The notes beneath the pieces are model-generated. The model was not told where the DNA came from, did no database searches, and was given only the letters and a program-made list of their open reading frames with translations. A program made the position numbers and the translations under genes. A stretch of DNA of 64,000 nt from Bacteroidales bacterium (lineage in GTDB: Bacteria; Bacteroidota; Bacteroidia; Bacteroidales; UBA3824). Shown here in pieces: positions 17,660 to 27,234 of the stretch. Each line of letters begins with the position of its first letter. The first letter of the stretch is position 1. The DNA lies in assembly GCA_016286055.1 (NCBI GenBank), contig JAEERW010000005.1, positions 124,001 to 188,000 on the forward strand, read 5' to 3'.

Positions 17660-19852
17660 ATGATACTATTTAATAAATTAATATACAAACACTTACCCAA
17701 CTTACTAAAAACAGCGGTAATAATCATAGCCATGTTTTTACCGTTGGTGTTACAGGCACAGAACACCACCGAGAAAAAAATCGACAGTCTCGACATTGTA
17801 CTCCAAAACAAATATTCCAACAATGCCTCCGACGAAGAAATATGCGAACTGCTCACCAAACTATACAATCTAAGTTGCATATCACAGCCATACCTTGCTC
17901 TCGAATACGCAGGACAAGCGCTCCAAATAGCCTCCGCATCCGAAGACCATCCCCAAATGGCTAAATGGCAAGAAAAAATAGCCGACATATACTTTGATCA
18001 AAAGGTCTACTATATGGCTATGGAAAACTATTTAGCAGCCTACACATTGTATCGTGAACTCGACACCAAGCGCGATATGGCATACGCTCTGCTCAATATC
18101 GGACGAACATATTTTATCCAAAATGTAGAAGAGGTGGCTCTATCGTATTATATGCAGTCGGAAAGCATTTTTGAGGAGATAAACGACCGCGCAGGTCAGG
18201 CTCGTGCCAAAAACAACATCGGCAGCGTAAACCTTGCTATGTACCAATACGACAAAGCAGAAATCAATTTCGACGAAGCCCTCAAAATAAGTCTCGAAAC
18301 CAAAGACCCCCAACTAATAGCCGAAACATACAAGTTTTTGGCAATGCTCTACGACCAAAACGAAGAGTATGAAGAAGAAGAAAAAATGTTGGAACAGGCT
18401 ATCACGCATTTTCGCATAGCCGGTAGCAAAAAAGACATTGCAAACACCTATTTTTCAATGGGCGAAATGCTCTACCATACCGAAAACTATCCAAGCGCAT
18501 ATGCCAACTATCAGAAAGCCTACAACCTTTTTGAAGAACTCGACCTCTATCACGAAATAGCCACAGTGCTCAACCGCCAGGGACGAATCACCTTTATGGA
18601 AGGCAAGTACTACGTGGCACAGCAAATGGCGCAAACATCGCTGTCGATGTCTGAAATGAACGAATGGCTTACTCCCAAAGCCGAAGCGCTACTGCTACTA
18701 TCCGACATCACCAGCAAACTCGGCAAAACCGACTCGGCATATGCCCTTCTACTGAGGTTTACTCACGTGCAAGACTCTGTGTTTGAGGCCAAAAAAGCCG
18801 AAAGTTTCTCCGAACTGCAAGTGAGCATTTCTACCAAGGAAAAAGAGAAAGAACTTGCCCTCGCTGAGGAAAAAATCAACCGCAACAAACTGATTATCAC
18901 AATATTTGTAATTATAGGTATAATGGGCGTGGTGTTTATGGTAAACATTATCAAAAACAACCGCAAAACCAACCAGATAAACAAACAACTTCAAATTCAA
19001 AACGATGAAATCAACCATCAGAAAGCAGAGATAGAGCGTCAGAACCACGACATCAAATCATCGATCAACTACGCTGCACGCATACAGAGTTCAATGCTGC
19101 CAGGAACTGATTTTATCAAAAAGCACTTTGCCGACGGATTTGTATATTTCCACCCGAGAGAGGCTGTAAGTGGCGATTTTTATTGGTTCTCAGAAGTAAA
19201 AATCGAACGTCCGCCCACATTGTTCCGCCGCAAAGACCTTCCAGAAGATGAAGATGGAAAACTTATCATAGCAGTAATCGACTGCACAGGACACGGTGTA
19301 CCGGGTGCGTTTATGAGTATGCTAGGCGATGCTTTGCTCAACCAAATCGTTAATTTCCAAAAAATTACACAGCCCGACATAATACTAAACGAACTCAACA
19401 AATTGGTGATAGCCACCCTCCAACAAGATACCTCGCAAAACAACGACGGCATGGACGCTGCCATTTGCACCATCGACAAAAACACCCAACAGATGCAGTT
19501 TGCCGGTGCCAAATCGCCACTTATATATATACAAGACAACAAGATGAACAAAGTAAACGGCGACCTCAAAGCCATTGGAGGAATACAAAAAGGCAACGAA
19601 AAGAATTTTACATGCCACACCATAGATATAAGCAAACCAACCACATTTTATATCTATTCCGACGGTTACCAAGACCAATTTGGCGGCAACGACGGACGCA
19701 AGTTTATGGCAAAACGTTTCCGTGATACCCTCGCAGAAAACAGTGCCCTGCCATTTGAATCACAGAGCCAAATTCTGCTCGACAATTTCAACGAATGGAA
19801 ACAAAACTACATTCAAATGGACGATACTACCGTAATAGGTATCAAAATTTAG
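17660..19852 (+). CDS. TPR-membrane-coiled-coil protein with SpoIIE/PP2C phosphatase domain
   Basis: A 730-residue sensor-like protein. It has a signal sequence (about 1-34, ending VLQAQ), tetratricopeptide repeats (about 40-390, for example AYALLNIGRTYFIQ and ARAKNNIGSVNLAM), one membrane segment (about 410-431) and a coiled coil. A cytosolic SpoIIE-type PP2C phosphatase follows (about 470-730) with AARIQSSMLPG, REAVSGDFYWF, VIDCTGHGVPGAFMSMLG, GMDAAICTID and IYSDGYQDQFGG. The acidic residues that bind metal are present. It probably dephosphorylates an anti-sigma-factor antagonist or similar partner in response to an extracytoplasmic signal; the partner is not nearby. The in-frame ATG at 17630 would put nine extra residues and a Met before the signal peptide, so 17660 is chosen. 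Confidence 0.85.
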   Translation: MILFNKLIYKHLPNLLKTAVIIIAMFLPLVLQAQNTTEKKIDSLDIVLQNKYSNNASDEEICELLTKLYNLSCISQPYLALEYAGQALQIASASEDHPQMAKWQEKIADIYFDQKVYYMAMENYLAAYTLYRELDTKRDMAYALLNIGRTYFIQNVEEVALSYYMQSESIFEEINDRAGQARAKNNIGSVNLAMYQYDKAEINFDEALKISLETKDPQLIAETYKFLAMLYDQNEEYEEEEKMLEQAITHFRIAGSKKDIANTYFSMGEMLYHTENYPSAYANYQKAYNLFEELDLYHEIATVLNRQGRITFMEGKYYVAQQMAQTSLSMSEMNEWLTPKAEALLLLSDITSKLGKTDSAYALLLRFTHVQDSVFEAKKAESFSELQVSISTKEKEKELALAEEKINRNKLIITIFVIIGIMGVVFMVNIIKNNRKTNQINKQLQIQNDEINHQKAEIERQNHDIKSSINYAARIQSSMLPGTDFIKKHFADGFVYFHPREAVSGDFYWFSEVKIERPPTLFRRKDLPEDEDGKLIIAVIDCTGHGVPGAFMSMLGDALLNQIVNFQKITQPDIILNELNKLVIATLQQDTSQNNDGMDAAICTIDKNTQQMQFAGAKSPLIYIQDNKMNKVNGDLKAIGGIQKGNEKNFTCHTIDISKPTTFYIYSDGYQDQFGGNDGRKFMAKRFRDTLAENSALPFESQSQILLDNFNEWKQNYIQMDDTTVIGIKI

Positions 19853-19928
19853 GCACCAAATAGCCGCAAAAATCACAATAAAAATGCTATACAAAAAAAA
19901 CTTGCAGTTTTTTTGCTCGCACAATACA

Positions 19929-19958
19929 TTGATTATCAATGCTTTAAAAAATAATCAA
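19929..19958. terminator. AT-rich hairpin after the phosphatase gene
   Basis: TTGATTAT and ATAATCAA form an 8-base stem with a 14-base loop, followed by an A-rich run. It is weak and AT-rich, so it could be a terminator or chance. Confidence 0.3.
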
Positions 19959-19987
19959 TAAAAAATTAAAAAATATTTGAAAATAAT

Positions 19988-20019
19988 TTTGAAATATCAG
20001 AATAATTTCTTGAAATTTG
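19988..20019 (+). promoter_or_regulatory. Probable promoter of the recQ cluster
   Basis: TTTG, 20 bases, then GAAATTTG (7 of 8 to TAnnTTTG). It would give a leader of about 70 bases before recQ and could drive the three-gene cluster. Confidence 0.45.
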
Positions 20020-20095
20020 TATTATGCACACGCAGGCAAAAAGTGGCCTACCGACGTCAATAATAAACGAAGAATAGAGAAAAAAGAAAAACGAT

Positions 20096-22288
20096 ATGGC
20101 AAAAAGAACAGATGATTTAGCAGAGTATCTGCACAAATTTTTCGGCTTCGACCGATTTAAAGGAGAACAAGAAGCAGTGGTAAGAAACGTGCTGGCAGGC
20201 AACGACACATTCGTGCTTATGCCCACCGGCGGCGGCAAGTCGCTATGCTACCAACTGCCCTCGCTCATGCTCGAAGGCACGGCAATAGTAATTTCACCGT
20301 TGATTGCCTTGATGAAAAATCAGGTAGACTCGATGCGTAGCATCAGCACCAACGAAAGCATAGCACACTTTCTCAATAGTTCGCTTTCAAAGCAGCAGAT
20401 TGCACAGGTTAAGGCCGATATTCTTGAAGGCAAAACCAAACTGCTATACGTAGCACCCGAAAGCCTCACCAAGGAGGAAAATATCGAATTTCTACGTGGG
20501 GTTAAAATATCGTTCTACGCCATCGACGAGGCTCACTGTATTTCAGAATGGGGACACGATTTCCGTCCTGAATATCGCCGCATACGTCCTATCATCGAAG
20601 AGATTGGACGCAGCCCGATTATCGCGCTCACTGCCACAGCCACACCTAAGGTTCAGCACGATATTCAAAAAAACCTCGGAATCATCGACGCCGACGTGTT
20701 TAAATCTTCGTTTTTCCGCCCCAACCTCTACTACGAAGTGCGTCCAAAAATCGACATCGATCGTCAGATTATCAAATTTATCAAAAACAATAAAGGCAAA
20801 AGCGGTATCATCTACTGCCTCAGCCGCAAAAAGGTAGAAGAACTTGCTCAAACACTGTGCGTTAACGACATCAAAGCCCTACCTTATCACGCTGGTATGG
20901 ACTCTGCCACACGTAGTGCCAACCAAGACAAGTTCCTTATGGAAGAAGCCGACGTTATTGTGGCTACAATAGCCTTTGGAATGGGTATCGACAAGCCCGA
21001 TGTTCGTTTCGTTATCCATTACGATATGCCAAAAAGTCTCGAAGGCTACTATCAAGAGACAGGTCGTGCAGGACGCGACGGCGGCGAAGGTCAGTGTATA
21101 GCCTTCTACTCGTTCAAGGATATTCAAAAACTTGAAAAATTTATGCAAGGCAAACCGCTGAGCGAACAAGAGATTGGACGTCAGTTGCTTGCCGAAACCG
21201 TGGCATACGCAGAAACATCGATGTGCCGCAGCAAAATGCTGCTCAACTATTTTGGCGAAATTCTTCCCGAACCCTGCGGCAACTGCGACAACTGCCGTCA
21301 CCCGCAAAAAACTTTCGAAGGCAAAGAGTCGATTCTTTTGGCTCTCAAAGTTATACTCACAATAAAAGAAAAATTCAAAACCGAACACGTGGCAAAAGTG
21401 CTTGCTGGTGTTGCCGATTCGCAGGTTAAAACCTACAAACACCACAAGTTGCAGTGCTTTGGCTGCGGCGAAGACCTCGGCGACGAAAACTATTGGAACG
21501 CCGTGCTCCGTCAGTCGCTCGTGTACGGTTTCTTACAGAAAGATATTGAAAACTACGGACTTCTGAAACTTACCGCCAAAGGTCACGAGTTCTTAAAGAG
21601 TCCGTTCGACATAAAACTCGTACGCAATCACGACTACGAAAACGAAGACGAAGATCCCGACGACAACGCACCCCGCGGCATGAACGGCGGAGCATCCGAC
21701 CCCGAACTTTTCAAACTGTTGAAAGACCTCCGCAAAAAGGTGTCGAAACAGAAAGGCGTACCCCCGTTTGTTATCTTCCAAGATTCGTCGCTCGAAGATA
21801 TGGCGGTGCAATATCCTATCACATTAGAAGAACTCACCCAAATAGTGGGCGTAGGATACGGCAAGGCGCAGAAATTCGGCAAAGAGTTTGTGGAACTTAT
21901 TAAGCGTTACGTTCAGGAAAAAGAGATTGAGCGTCCCCAAGATATGGTGGTTAAGTCGGTGGTTTCCAAGTCGGGACTCAAAGTATACATCATCCAGAGT
22001 ATCGACCGCCAAATCGACCTCGAAGACATCTGCGAGGCCAAACAGTTGGAAATGGACGAACTGCTCGGCGAAATTGAGTCGATCATGAACTCCGGCACCA
22101 AACTCAACCTCAACTACTACGTAGACCGCATCATCGACGAGGAACGTCAACAAGAGGTTTACGACTATTTCGACCACGCCGAAACCGAATCTATCGACGA
22201 GGCGCTCAAAGCACTTGGCGAAGACGAATACAGCGAGGAAGAACTTAGATTAATGCGTATAATGTACATCTCAGAAAAAGGACACTAA
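20096..22288 (+). CDS. recQ: ATP-dependent DNA helicase RecQ
   Basis: A 730-residue 3'-5' DNA helicase. SF2 motifs are in order: Walker A MPTGGGKS (about 42-49), DEAH in AIDEAHCISEWGHDFRPEYR (from about 142) with the RecQ aromatic loop, TATATP, and motif VI YYQETGRAGRDG. A zinc-binding Cys cluster (about 377-400, C...CGNCDNC), a winged-helix region and a C-terminal HRDC domain (about 540-600) complete the canonical RecQ layout. A helical extension of about 110 residues follows. RecQ acts in recombination and replication-fork repair. It is the first gene of a tight cluster: the giant helicase begins only 19 bases downstream. Confidence 0.95.
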   Translation: MAKRTDDLAEYLHKFFGFDRFKGEQEAVVRNVLAGNDTFVLMPTGGGKSLCYQLPSLMLEGTAIVISPLIALMKNQVDSMRSISTNESIAHFLNSSLSKQQIAQVKADILEGKTKLLYVAPESLTKEENIEFLRGVKISFYAIDEAHCISEWGHDFRPEYRRIRPIIEEIGRSPIIALTATATPKVQHDIQKNLGIIDADVFKSSFFRPNLYYEVRPKIDIDRQIIKFIKNNKGKSGIIYCLSRKKVEELAQTLCVNDIKALPYHAGMDSATRSANQDKFLMEEADVIVATIAFGMGIDKPDVRFVIHYDMPKSLEGYYQETGRAGRDGGEGQCIAFYSFKDIQKLEKFMQGKPLSEQEIGRQLLAETVAYAETSMCRSKMLLNYFGEILPEPCGNCDNCRHPQKTFEGKESILLALKVILTIKEKFKTEHVAKVLAGVADSQVKTYKHHKLQCFGCGEDLGDENYWNAVLRQSLVYGFLQKDIENYGLLKLTAKGHEFLKSPFDIKLVRNHDYENEDEDPDDNAPRGMNGGASDPELFKLLKDLRKKVSKQKGVPPFVIFQDSSLEDMAVQYPITLEELTQIVGVGYGKAQKFGKEFVELIKRYVQEKEIERPQDMVVKSVVSKSGLKVYIIQSIDRQIDLEDICEAKQLEMDELLGEIESIMNSGTKLNLNYYVDRIIDEERQQEVYDYFDHAETESIDEALKALGEDEYSEEELRLMRIMYISEKGH

Positions 22289-22307
22289 AAATATAACAGA
22301 TACAGCA

Positions 22308-25300
22308 ATGGAACAACTTAAAGCAGGATACTTTACCAACGGCATCAACTCGCTTAAAACCAACGAGGCTGTCTCCGCAAAAGTGGACGCCCTTACCAAA
22401 GGACTGTGCTACTTTGATTTAGAGAGCAGTTTCGGAATCACAAAGGTTCCGGTAGACCCCGCCATCGCTGTTATATATAATATGGTGTCGCGTGGTACCC
22501 CAGCATACGCCTCGCAGTTTATAGAGGGAATACTCTCCACCACCATTGGCAAGACCCTCAAACGTATCGACTCCGACGGCAACATCACCCACGAAATTCA
22601 AAAAGACGAAGTTAAAGACGCGGTTTTCAAGGCGTTGCACATTATCGACCCGCGTATCACCGATTCTATTCCGCTACATGGCGAAGATAAAGACGTACTA
22701 CGCAACGACTTCATCTACAATACGGCTAAAACCCTGTGCGGCAATTATATAACTCAGATTGTAGAAAAAGGACGCTCGTTTGAGAATATGTTTAAATTCA
22801 GCAGCCACAACCGCCGCCTGATGCAAACCCTCAAAAACGACCCTGCCTACGAATTTCTCAACGAAACTGCCGACCTGAGTTTCTCCGCACCATACGCCGA
22901 CAATTCAAACGAGTGCATCGTGTTTAATTTCGATGCCTCCACCGACAATGTCGACCACACCAACTATCTGGCAGAGGAAAAAATTACCGAAATACTCAAA
23001 AACATCAACACCGACGGCCGTTTAATATTCAAACGCGACGAAAACGCCGATTGCAACGCAGCCGCCAAAGAACATCTTTCGGTATTTATTCAAAACAGTT
23101 ATTTCGATATTCTCCGTCAAAATTACGAAACTCCCCTCTACAAAACCGAAGACGGTATCGAGGCTTTGCAAATTGCACTCACACCGCCCGCCGCAGCCCG
23201 TATCCAAAAAACCGTGCTCGAAGCCATCAACGCTGGTGCGCTTAGTCTCGACGCTAAATCGTGGAATATCTGCGTAATAGAGCGCGACGTGCCTTGTGCA
23301 TTTATTGCTTTTGAGGATTTGCGCCAGCATTTCAACAACCTTTTCACACTCGAAGGCAACGGACGCAAGTTTCCCACTGTAAAACTCAGCATATTCTACA
23401 CACCCGAATTTGCCGAAACATCGCAGACCCTGCTTTATCAAGGTCAGCGCGACGAAATTTCAGAATTTGACTCCTCGGTGCAATACGATATGCTCATCGA
23501 TGTGGCTATGCTCCAACGTTTTGGCGATGAAATAATCAAACCCGAAACAGCAGCCAAGCATTTTGCCATAATCCGCTCCGCAAAATATCCCACTGCCGAC
23601 ACTAAATTGCTGTTCGACAGTTCAATACTATACAATGTAAATATTCAAAAAGAGGCACCCGAAGACCCCGACGAACCCGAAGATTTCGACGAGCAGGAAG
23701 ACGCTCTGCGGTTCTTCCTCAAAAACATTTTCCTCAAAAAGGATTTTACCCCCGTGCAAGTTGACTCCATAAGTCAGTTGCTCAACGGCAAAAACATTCT
23801 TCACGTGTCGCCTCCCGGTAGCGGCAAAACTCTCATCGCCCTGTTTTCGGCATTTATGAAACCGGGTTACAGCATTTTCCTCCCGCCCACAATCGCAGTG
23901 ATGAAAATGCAGTTTGCTATGCTGCGCTCGTGCAATATCGACATAGATTTTTACATCAACCCAACACTCCAAAACACCTACGACCGCACACTCGCTGTGC
24001 AATCGGTTACCAACGGAGAGTCTATTATGACGTTTATATCGCCGTCGCTAATGCACGACCCCTATATGAGAAACGTCTTCAAGCGAATCGACTCAAACAA
24101 CATTCCGCTCTACTTCATCTTTGTAGACGAAGCGCAATTGATTTCTACTCAGACACCAGAGTTCCGTCCTTATTATCAGGATATTAAGAATACAATTGCC
24201 CGCAATTTCAAATTTGAGAACATCTGTCAGGTGCGTATCGGAGCGTTTACTTCGAGCCAAGAATACAACGTAAAAAACGAAATTGTAGAAAAACTAGGCA
24301 CGGATGTAACCCTCGCTTACAGCCAAAAACTGTCGGAGATGCCAAAAATCACCGTTCACGAAATATCCGACGACACACCTTCGGGCAACGGTGCCGACCA
24401 ATATTATCGAAAAATAAAACAAAAACTTGCCGAAAAACTTATTTCATCAAATAAAAACGGCTCTACAATAGTGTACGGAGCACAAATACCGTTAGACCAA
24501 ACCGACGACGACACCAACACTATTTTCTACCACGGCGACACCGACGAAAAAACCGCTCCCGTAACCAATTCGGCAGCAGTAGATAGCAGCAAATCGTGCA
24601 AACAATTCTGCAACTCGCAAAAAGGCGTAATGGCAGCGGTACGTTCGGCAGGTATTGGTATTCACGCTCAAAACCTCACCAACGCAATACATTTTGAACC
24701 GCCATATTCGCTCGACGAGTTTTACCGCATGAATGGCCGTGCCAAACGTGGCATGGTAAAGAAAGCCGACGTAATGCTCAACACCATTCAAAAAGAGTTT
24801 GCCGGCACCGAATCGGTACGCGACGAAAAAGGCAACATCAAAACCGTTGAAAACATCATCGACACCAACTACGACGCATCGTACAACCTCCAACGCCTTG
24901 CAAAACTCTATCCGGGTGAGGACAAAGAGAAAGACGTAATGCACGAGATACTCAACGGCATAATGCAGCCACAGAAATCGGGCAGAGAAAACATTGTAGA
25001 GGCTGTTTACAACGAGTTCGGAATCGAAATCGAAACCGAAACCGAACCTATGTCAGAGCCTTACCAACTATACATCTACACCAACAACCGCGAAAAGAGT
25101 CTCGGCTATATCAACTTCAAAACCAACGAGTTGGTAATGCCAGAATCTACATACGACGCACCTTTGGCAGAACGCATACAGTCGTACATATCTGACATCA
25201 TCACAGGCAACACCGACAATCCGCTCGATTATCTCGCCGTGATGGAAGATATTCAAGAGGCAGAAGAGTGCGACGGAGTGCAAACCATTGCCGACACGCT

Positions 25301-26375
25301 CAAAACAGGCGACACCGGAAGCCTCACTATTCCGTTTTTCAATAGCGCATTTAAAGAGGCCGCCGACATACTCAACACCAAAATCGACAACAGCATACCT
25401 GCACGTACCCTGTTGAGAATTTATAGTCAGACATCTTCACTCGATGAATTTGAAAAACTTGTGGCAAGCGAATACGGCGTAAGCCCCAAGACATTGGACG
25501 ACAAGTCGAAAATCAAATTTGCAAACCTCTACCGCAAATTCCGCAACAAACGCGACACTATGCGAGCCGTTACGCTGCTCAAAGAGATCGACCTTATCGA
25601 CGACTACCTTGTAAATCCAGCATCGGGCGATATTGTAGTAACTATCACTAAGCACGACGTCGATTTCTATAAGATGAAACTTCTGCCCGTGCTGTCGCGA
25701 AACCTCACCCGCGACAAGGCGCTCAACTATATCGGCTCTATCGAAAACGAGAAATACCTTGTGATAGAGAAATACACCGACGTGCTTATCGCATTCTTTT
25801 ACAACGAGATATACCCGCTCTACCAAAAGATGATACTCGACTGCAACACATTCTTCAAAACCATTTTGGAAAAACAGAAGAGCAGTTCGATAACACAGGA
25901 TATGATTGCCGCCAACCTCAACAACTACTTTGTATCGCGCTACAATTGCAAGTTTGTGTACAGCAACATATCCGAAAACATCCAGAATATCAACAATGTG
26001 CTTGAAATTCTCGAACAGACGGGAAGCAATATTAGCGAAATGCAGCACCTGCAAGAATCGCTCTCGCAGTCGAAACCAGAAAACCGCACGCCTGCCAACA
26101 AGATAATATGCGGCTACTGCGAACTCTTTACCGCCAAACCCGACGATGCAGTGGAGCGTTTCAACGCCTACGAACTTATCTGTGAGGGACTTAACGAATA
26201 CCGTTTTAATCCCGAAAACACTGTGGATAAATTTGAAACCGACACCGACGCAGTTACAGAACGCATAACCGCCGAAAACTTCGACCTCAAAGACGAGATG
26301 GAAACCGTGATGAAATTGAAACTGCAAACCCAATGGCTAAAACGGTTCAACTCACAAATACTTAAAATATCGTAA
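22308..26375 (+). CDS. Giant RecQ-like SF2 helicase protein, function unknown
   Basis: A 1355-residue protein of no family that I recognise by name. The centre is an SF2 helicase core. Walker A is SPPGSGKT (about 502-509), the Walker B-like box is FVDEAQL (about 605-611), and the segment FEPPYSLDEFYRMNGRAKRG (about 797-816) corresponds in place and form to RecQ motif VI (YYQETGRAGRDG). DEAQ replaces DEAH. The first 480 residues contain a conserved-looking ERDVPCAFIAFEDLRQH stretch but no clear enzyme motif. The last 500 residues are mostly helical and charged. An acidic linker (PEDPDEPEDFDEQED) precedes the helicase core. The gene is 19 bases after recQ and 23 bases before the coiled-coil gene, so the three are probably co-transcribed. 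A DNA-processing or anti-phage role is an inference only. Confidence 0.7.
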   Translation: MEQLKAGYFTNGINSLKTNEAVSAKVDALTKGLCYFDLESSFGITKVPVDPAIAVIYNMVSRGTPAYASQFIEGILSTTIGKTLKRIDSDGNITHEIQKDEVKDAVFKALHIIDPRITDSIPLHGEDKDVLRNDFIYNTAKTLCGNYITQIVEKGRSFENMFKFSSHNRRLMQTLKNDPAYEFLNETADLSFSAPYADNSNECIVFNFDASTDNVDHTNYLAEEKITEILKNINTDGRLIFKRDENADCNAAAKEHLSVFIQNSYFDILRQNYETPLYKTEDGIEALQIALTPPAAARIQKTVLEAINAGALSLDAKSWNICVIERDVPCAFIAFEDLRQHFNNLFTLEGNGRKFPTVKLSIFYTPEFAETSQTLLYQGQRDEISEFDSSVQYDMLIDVAMLQRFGDEIIKPETAAKHFAIIRSAKYPTADTKLLFDSSILYNVNIQKEAPEDPDEPEDFDEQEDALRFFLKNIFLKKDFTPVQVDSISQLLNGKNILHVSPPGSGKTLIALFSAFMKPGYSIFLPPTIAVMKMQFAMLRSCNIDIDFYINPTLQNTYDRTLAVQSVTNGESIMTFISPSLMHDPYMRNVFKRIDSNNIPLYFIFVDEAQLISTQTPEFRPYYQDIKNTIARNFKFENICQVRIGAFTSSQEYNVKNEIVEKLGTDVTLAYSQKLSEMPKITVHEISDDTPSGNGADQYYRKIKQKLAEKLISSNKNGSTIVYGAQIPLDQTDDDTNTIFYHGDTDEKTAPVTNSAAVDSSKSCKQFCNSQKGVMAAVRSAGIGIHAQNLTNAIHFEPPYSLDEFYRMNGRAKRGMVKKADVMLNTIQKEFAGTESVRDEKGNIKTVENIIDTNYDASYNLQRLAKLYPGEDKEKDVMHEILNGIMQPQKSGRENIVEAVYNEFGIEIETETEPMSEPYQLYIYTNNREKSLGYINFKTNELVMPESTYDAPLAERIQSYISDIITGNTDNPLDYLAVMEDIQEAEECDGVQTIADTLKTGDTGSLTIPFFNSAFKEAADILNTKIDNSIPARTLLRIYSQTSSLDEFEKLVASEYGVSPKTLDDKSKIKFANLYRKFRNKRDTMRAVTLLKEIDLIDDYLVNPASGDIVVTITKHDVDFYKMKLLPVLSRNLTRDKALNYIGSIENEKYLVIEKYTDVLIAFFYNEIYPLYQKMILDCNTFFKTILEKQKSSSITQDMIAANLNNYFVSRYNCKFVYSNISENIQNINNVLEILEQTGSNISEMQHLQESLSQSKPENRTPANKIICGYCELFTAKPDDAVERFNAYELICEGLNEYRFNPENTVDKFETDTDAVTERITAENFDLKDEMETVMKLKLQTQWLKRFNSQILKIS

Positions 26376-26398
26376 TTTAGAAAAAAACTGTACCATAT

Positions 26399-27223
26399 AT
26401 GAAAGAACTGATCAACAACGAATTAGCACAACTGCAAAAAGATCTTGAAAACTTGCAGTCGGCTGCAAAACAAATATCTAACGCCGGAGAGGCCTCGACA
26501 AACGTGATTGAGGAGGCTAAAAACATCCAAAACGATTTTTCAAAAAACCTTGAAAAACTCACCACCCTCTACACGCAGTATCTTGACCAAGCCGATAAAT
26601 CGTCGAACGAGCGCAACAACGAGATTATCAACCACTTTAAAAAGACAATTTCGGAGCAGACCGTTATTCTCGACAAATACGGCGCACTTGTGAGCACCAT
26701 CAACGAAAACAACAAAAAACTTATCGAAGCATCACAAGAAAACCAAAAAAGCACGGTAGAGAAACTTGTAAAATTTGCTCAGGAAAAGGTTGACAGTCAA
26801 GATTCTCTGTTGAAAAAAGCCGCCGCCGACACCACACAAAAGGTGGAGGCTGTAAAATCGTCGTACCTCAAACAAGCCGAGGAGACCGACAAACTTTTGA
26901 AATCTTACTTGGAACTTGCACAAAGCACCGAGGAACTAAAACAGAATATCGACAAAGTTGACTTTCCGCAAAGATTTGATAAACTTTCGGGACTTGTAAA
27001 CACCCTCTCTAACGAACAGAAAGGCACAAGCGAGCGTATTGAAAAGTTAGAAAAATCGAGCACAGATTCCAATAAAGAACTTATGGAAGCCATACTCGCA
27101 AACAAAAAAAGTATCAAAACGGTGAAAACATTAACGTGGATTATCTTTATAATCGCCCTTTTGACTACCGGTGCAATGGTATACGCCATAATCAAAAACG
27201 GACTTCACACTTTAATGTTTTAA
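26399..27223 (+). CDS. Coiled-coil protein with C-terminal membrane anchor
   Basis: A 274-residue protein. Residues 1-240 are almost entirely charged, heptad-like helix (Lys, Glu, Gln, Asn, Leu) with no enzyme motif. A single membrane segment follows (about 244-264, TLTWIIFIIALLTTGAMVYA), with a short tail KNGLHTLMF. It has no signal peptide, so it is likely a tail-anchored inner-membrane protein with a long cytosolic coiled coil. It follows the giant helicase by 23 bases and ends 11 bases before the trxB stop. The arrangement suggests it tethers or signals for the helicase partner; this is inference. Confidence 0.75.
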   Translation: MKELINNELAQLQKDLENLQSAAKQISNAGEASTNVIEEAKNIQNDFSKNLEKLTTLYTQYLDQADKSSNERNNEIINHFKKTISEQTVILDKYGALVSTINENNKKLIEASQENQKSTVEKLVKFAQEKVDSQDSLLKKAAADTTQKVEAVKSSYLKQAEETDKLLKSYLELAQSTEELKQNIDKVDFPQRFDKLSGLVNTLSNEQKGTSERIEKLEKSSTDSNKELMEAILANKKSIKTVKTLTWIIFIIALLTTGAMVYAIIKNGLHTLMF

Positions 27224-27234
27224 CTAATTGTGCG

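Noticed and set aside
25437..26333. 298-residue minus-strand frame within the giant helicase gene
   Set aside because: Val/Phe-rich mirror of a Lys/Asn/Asp-rich coding sequence, typical antisense artefact.
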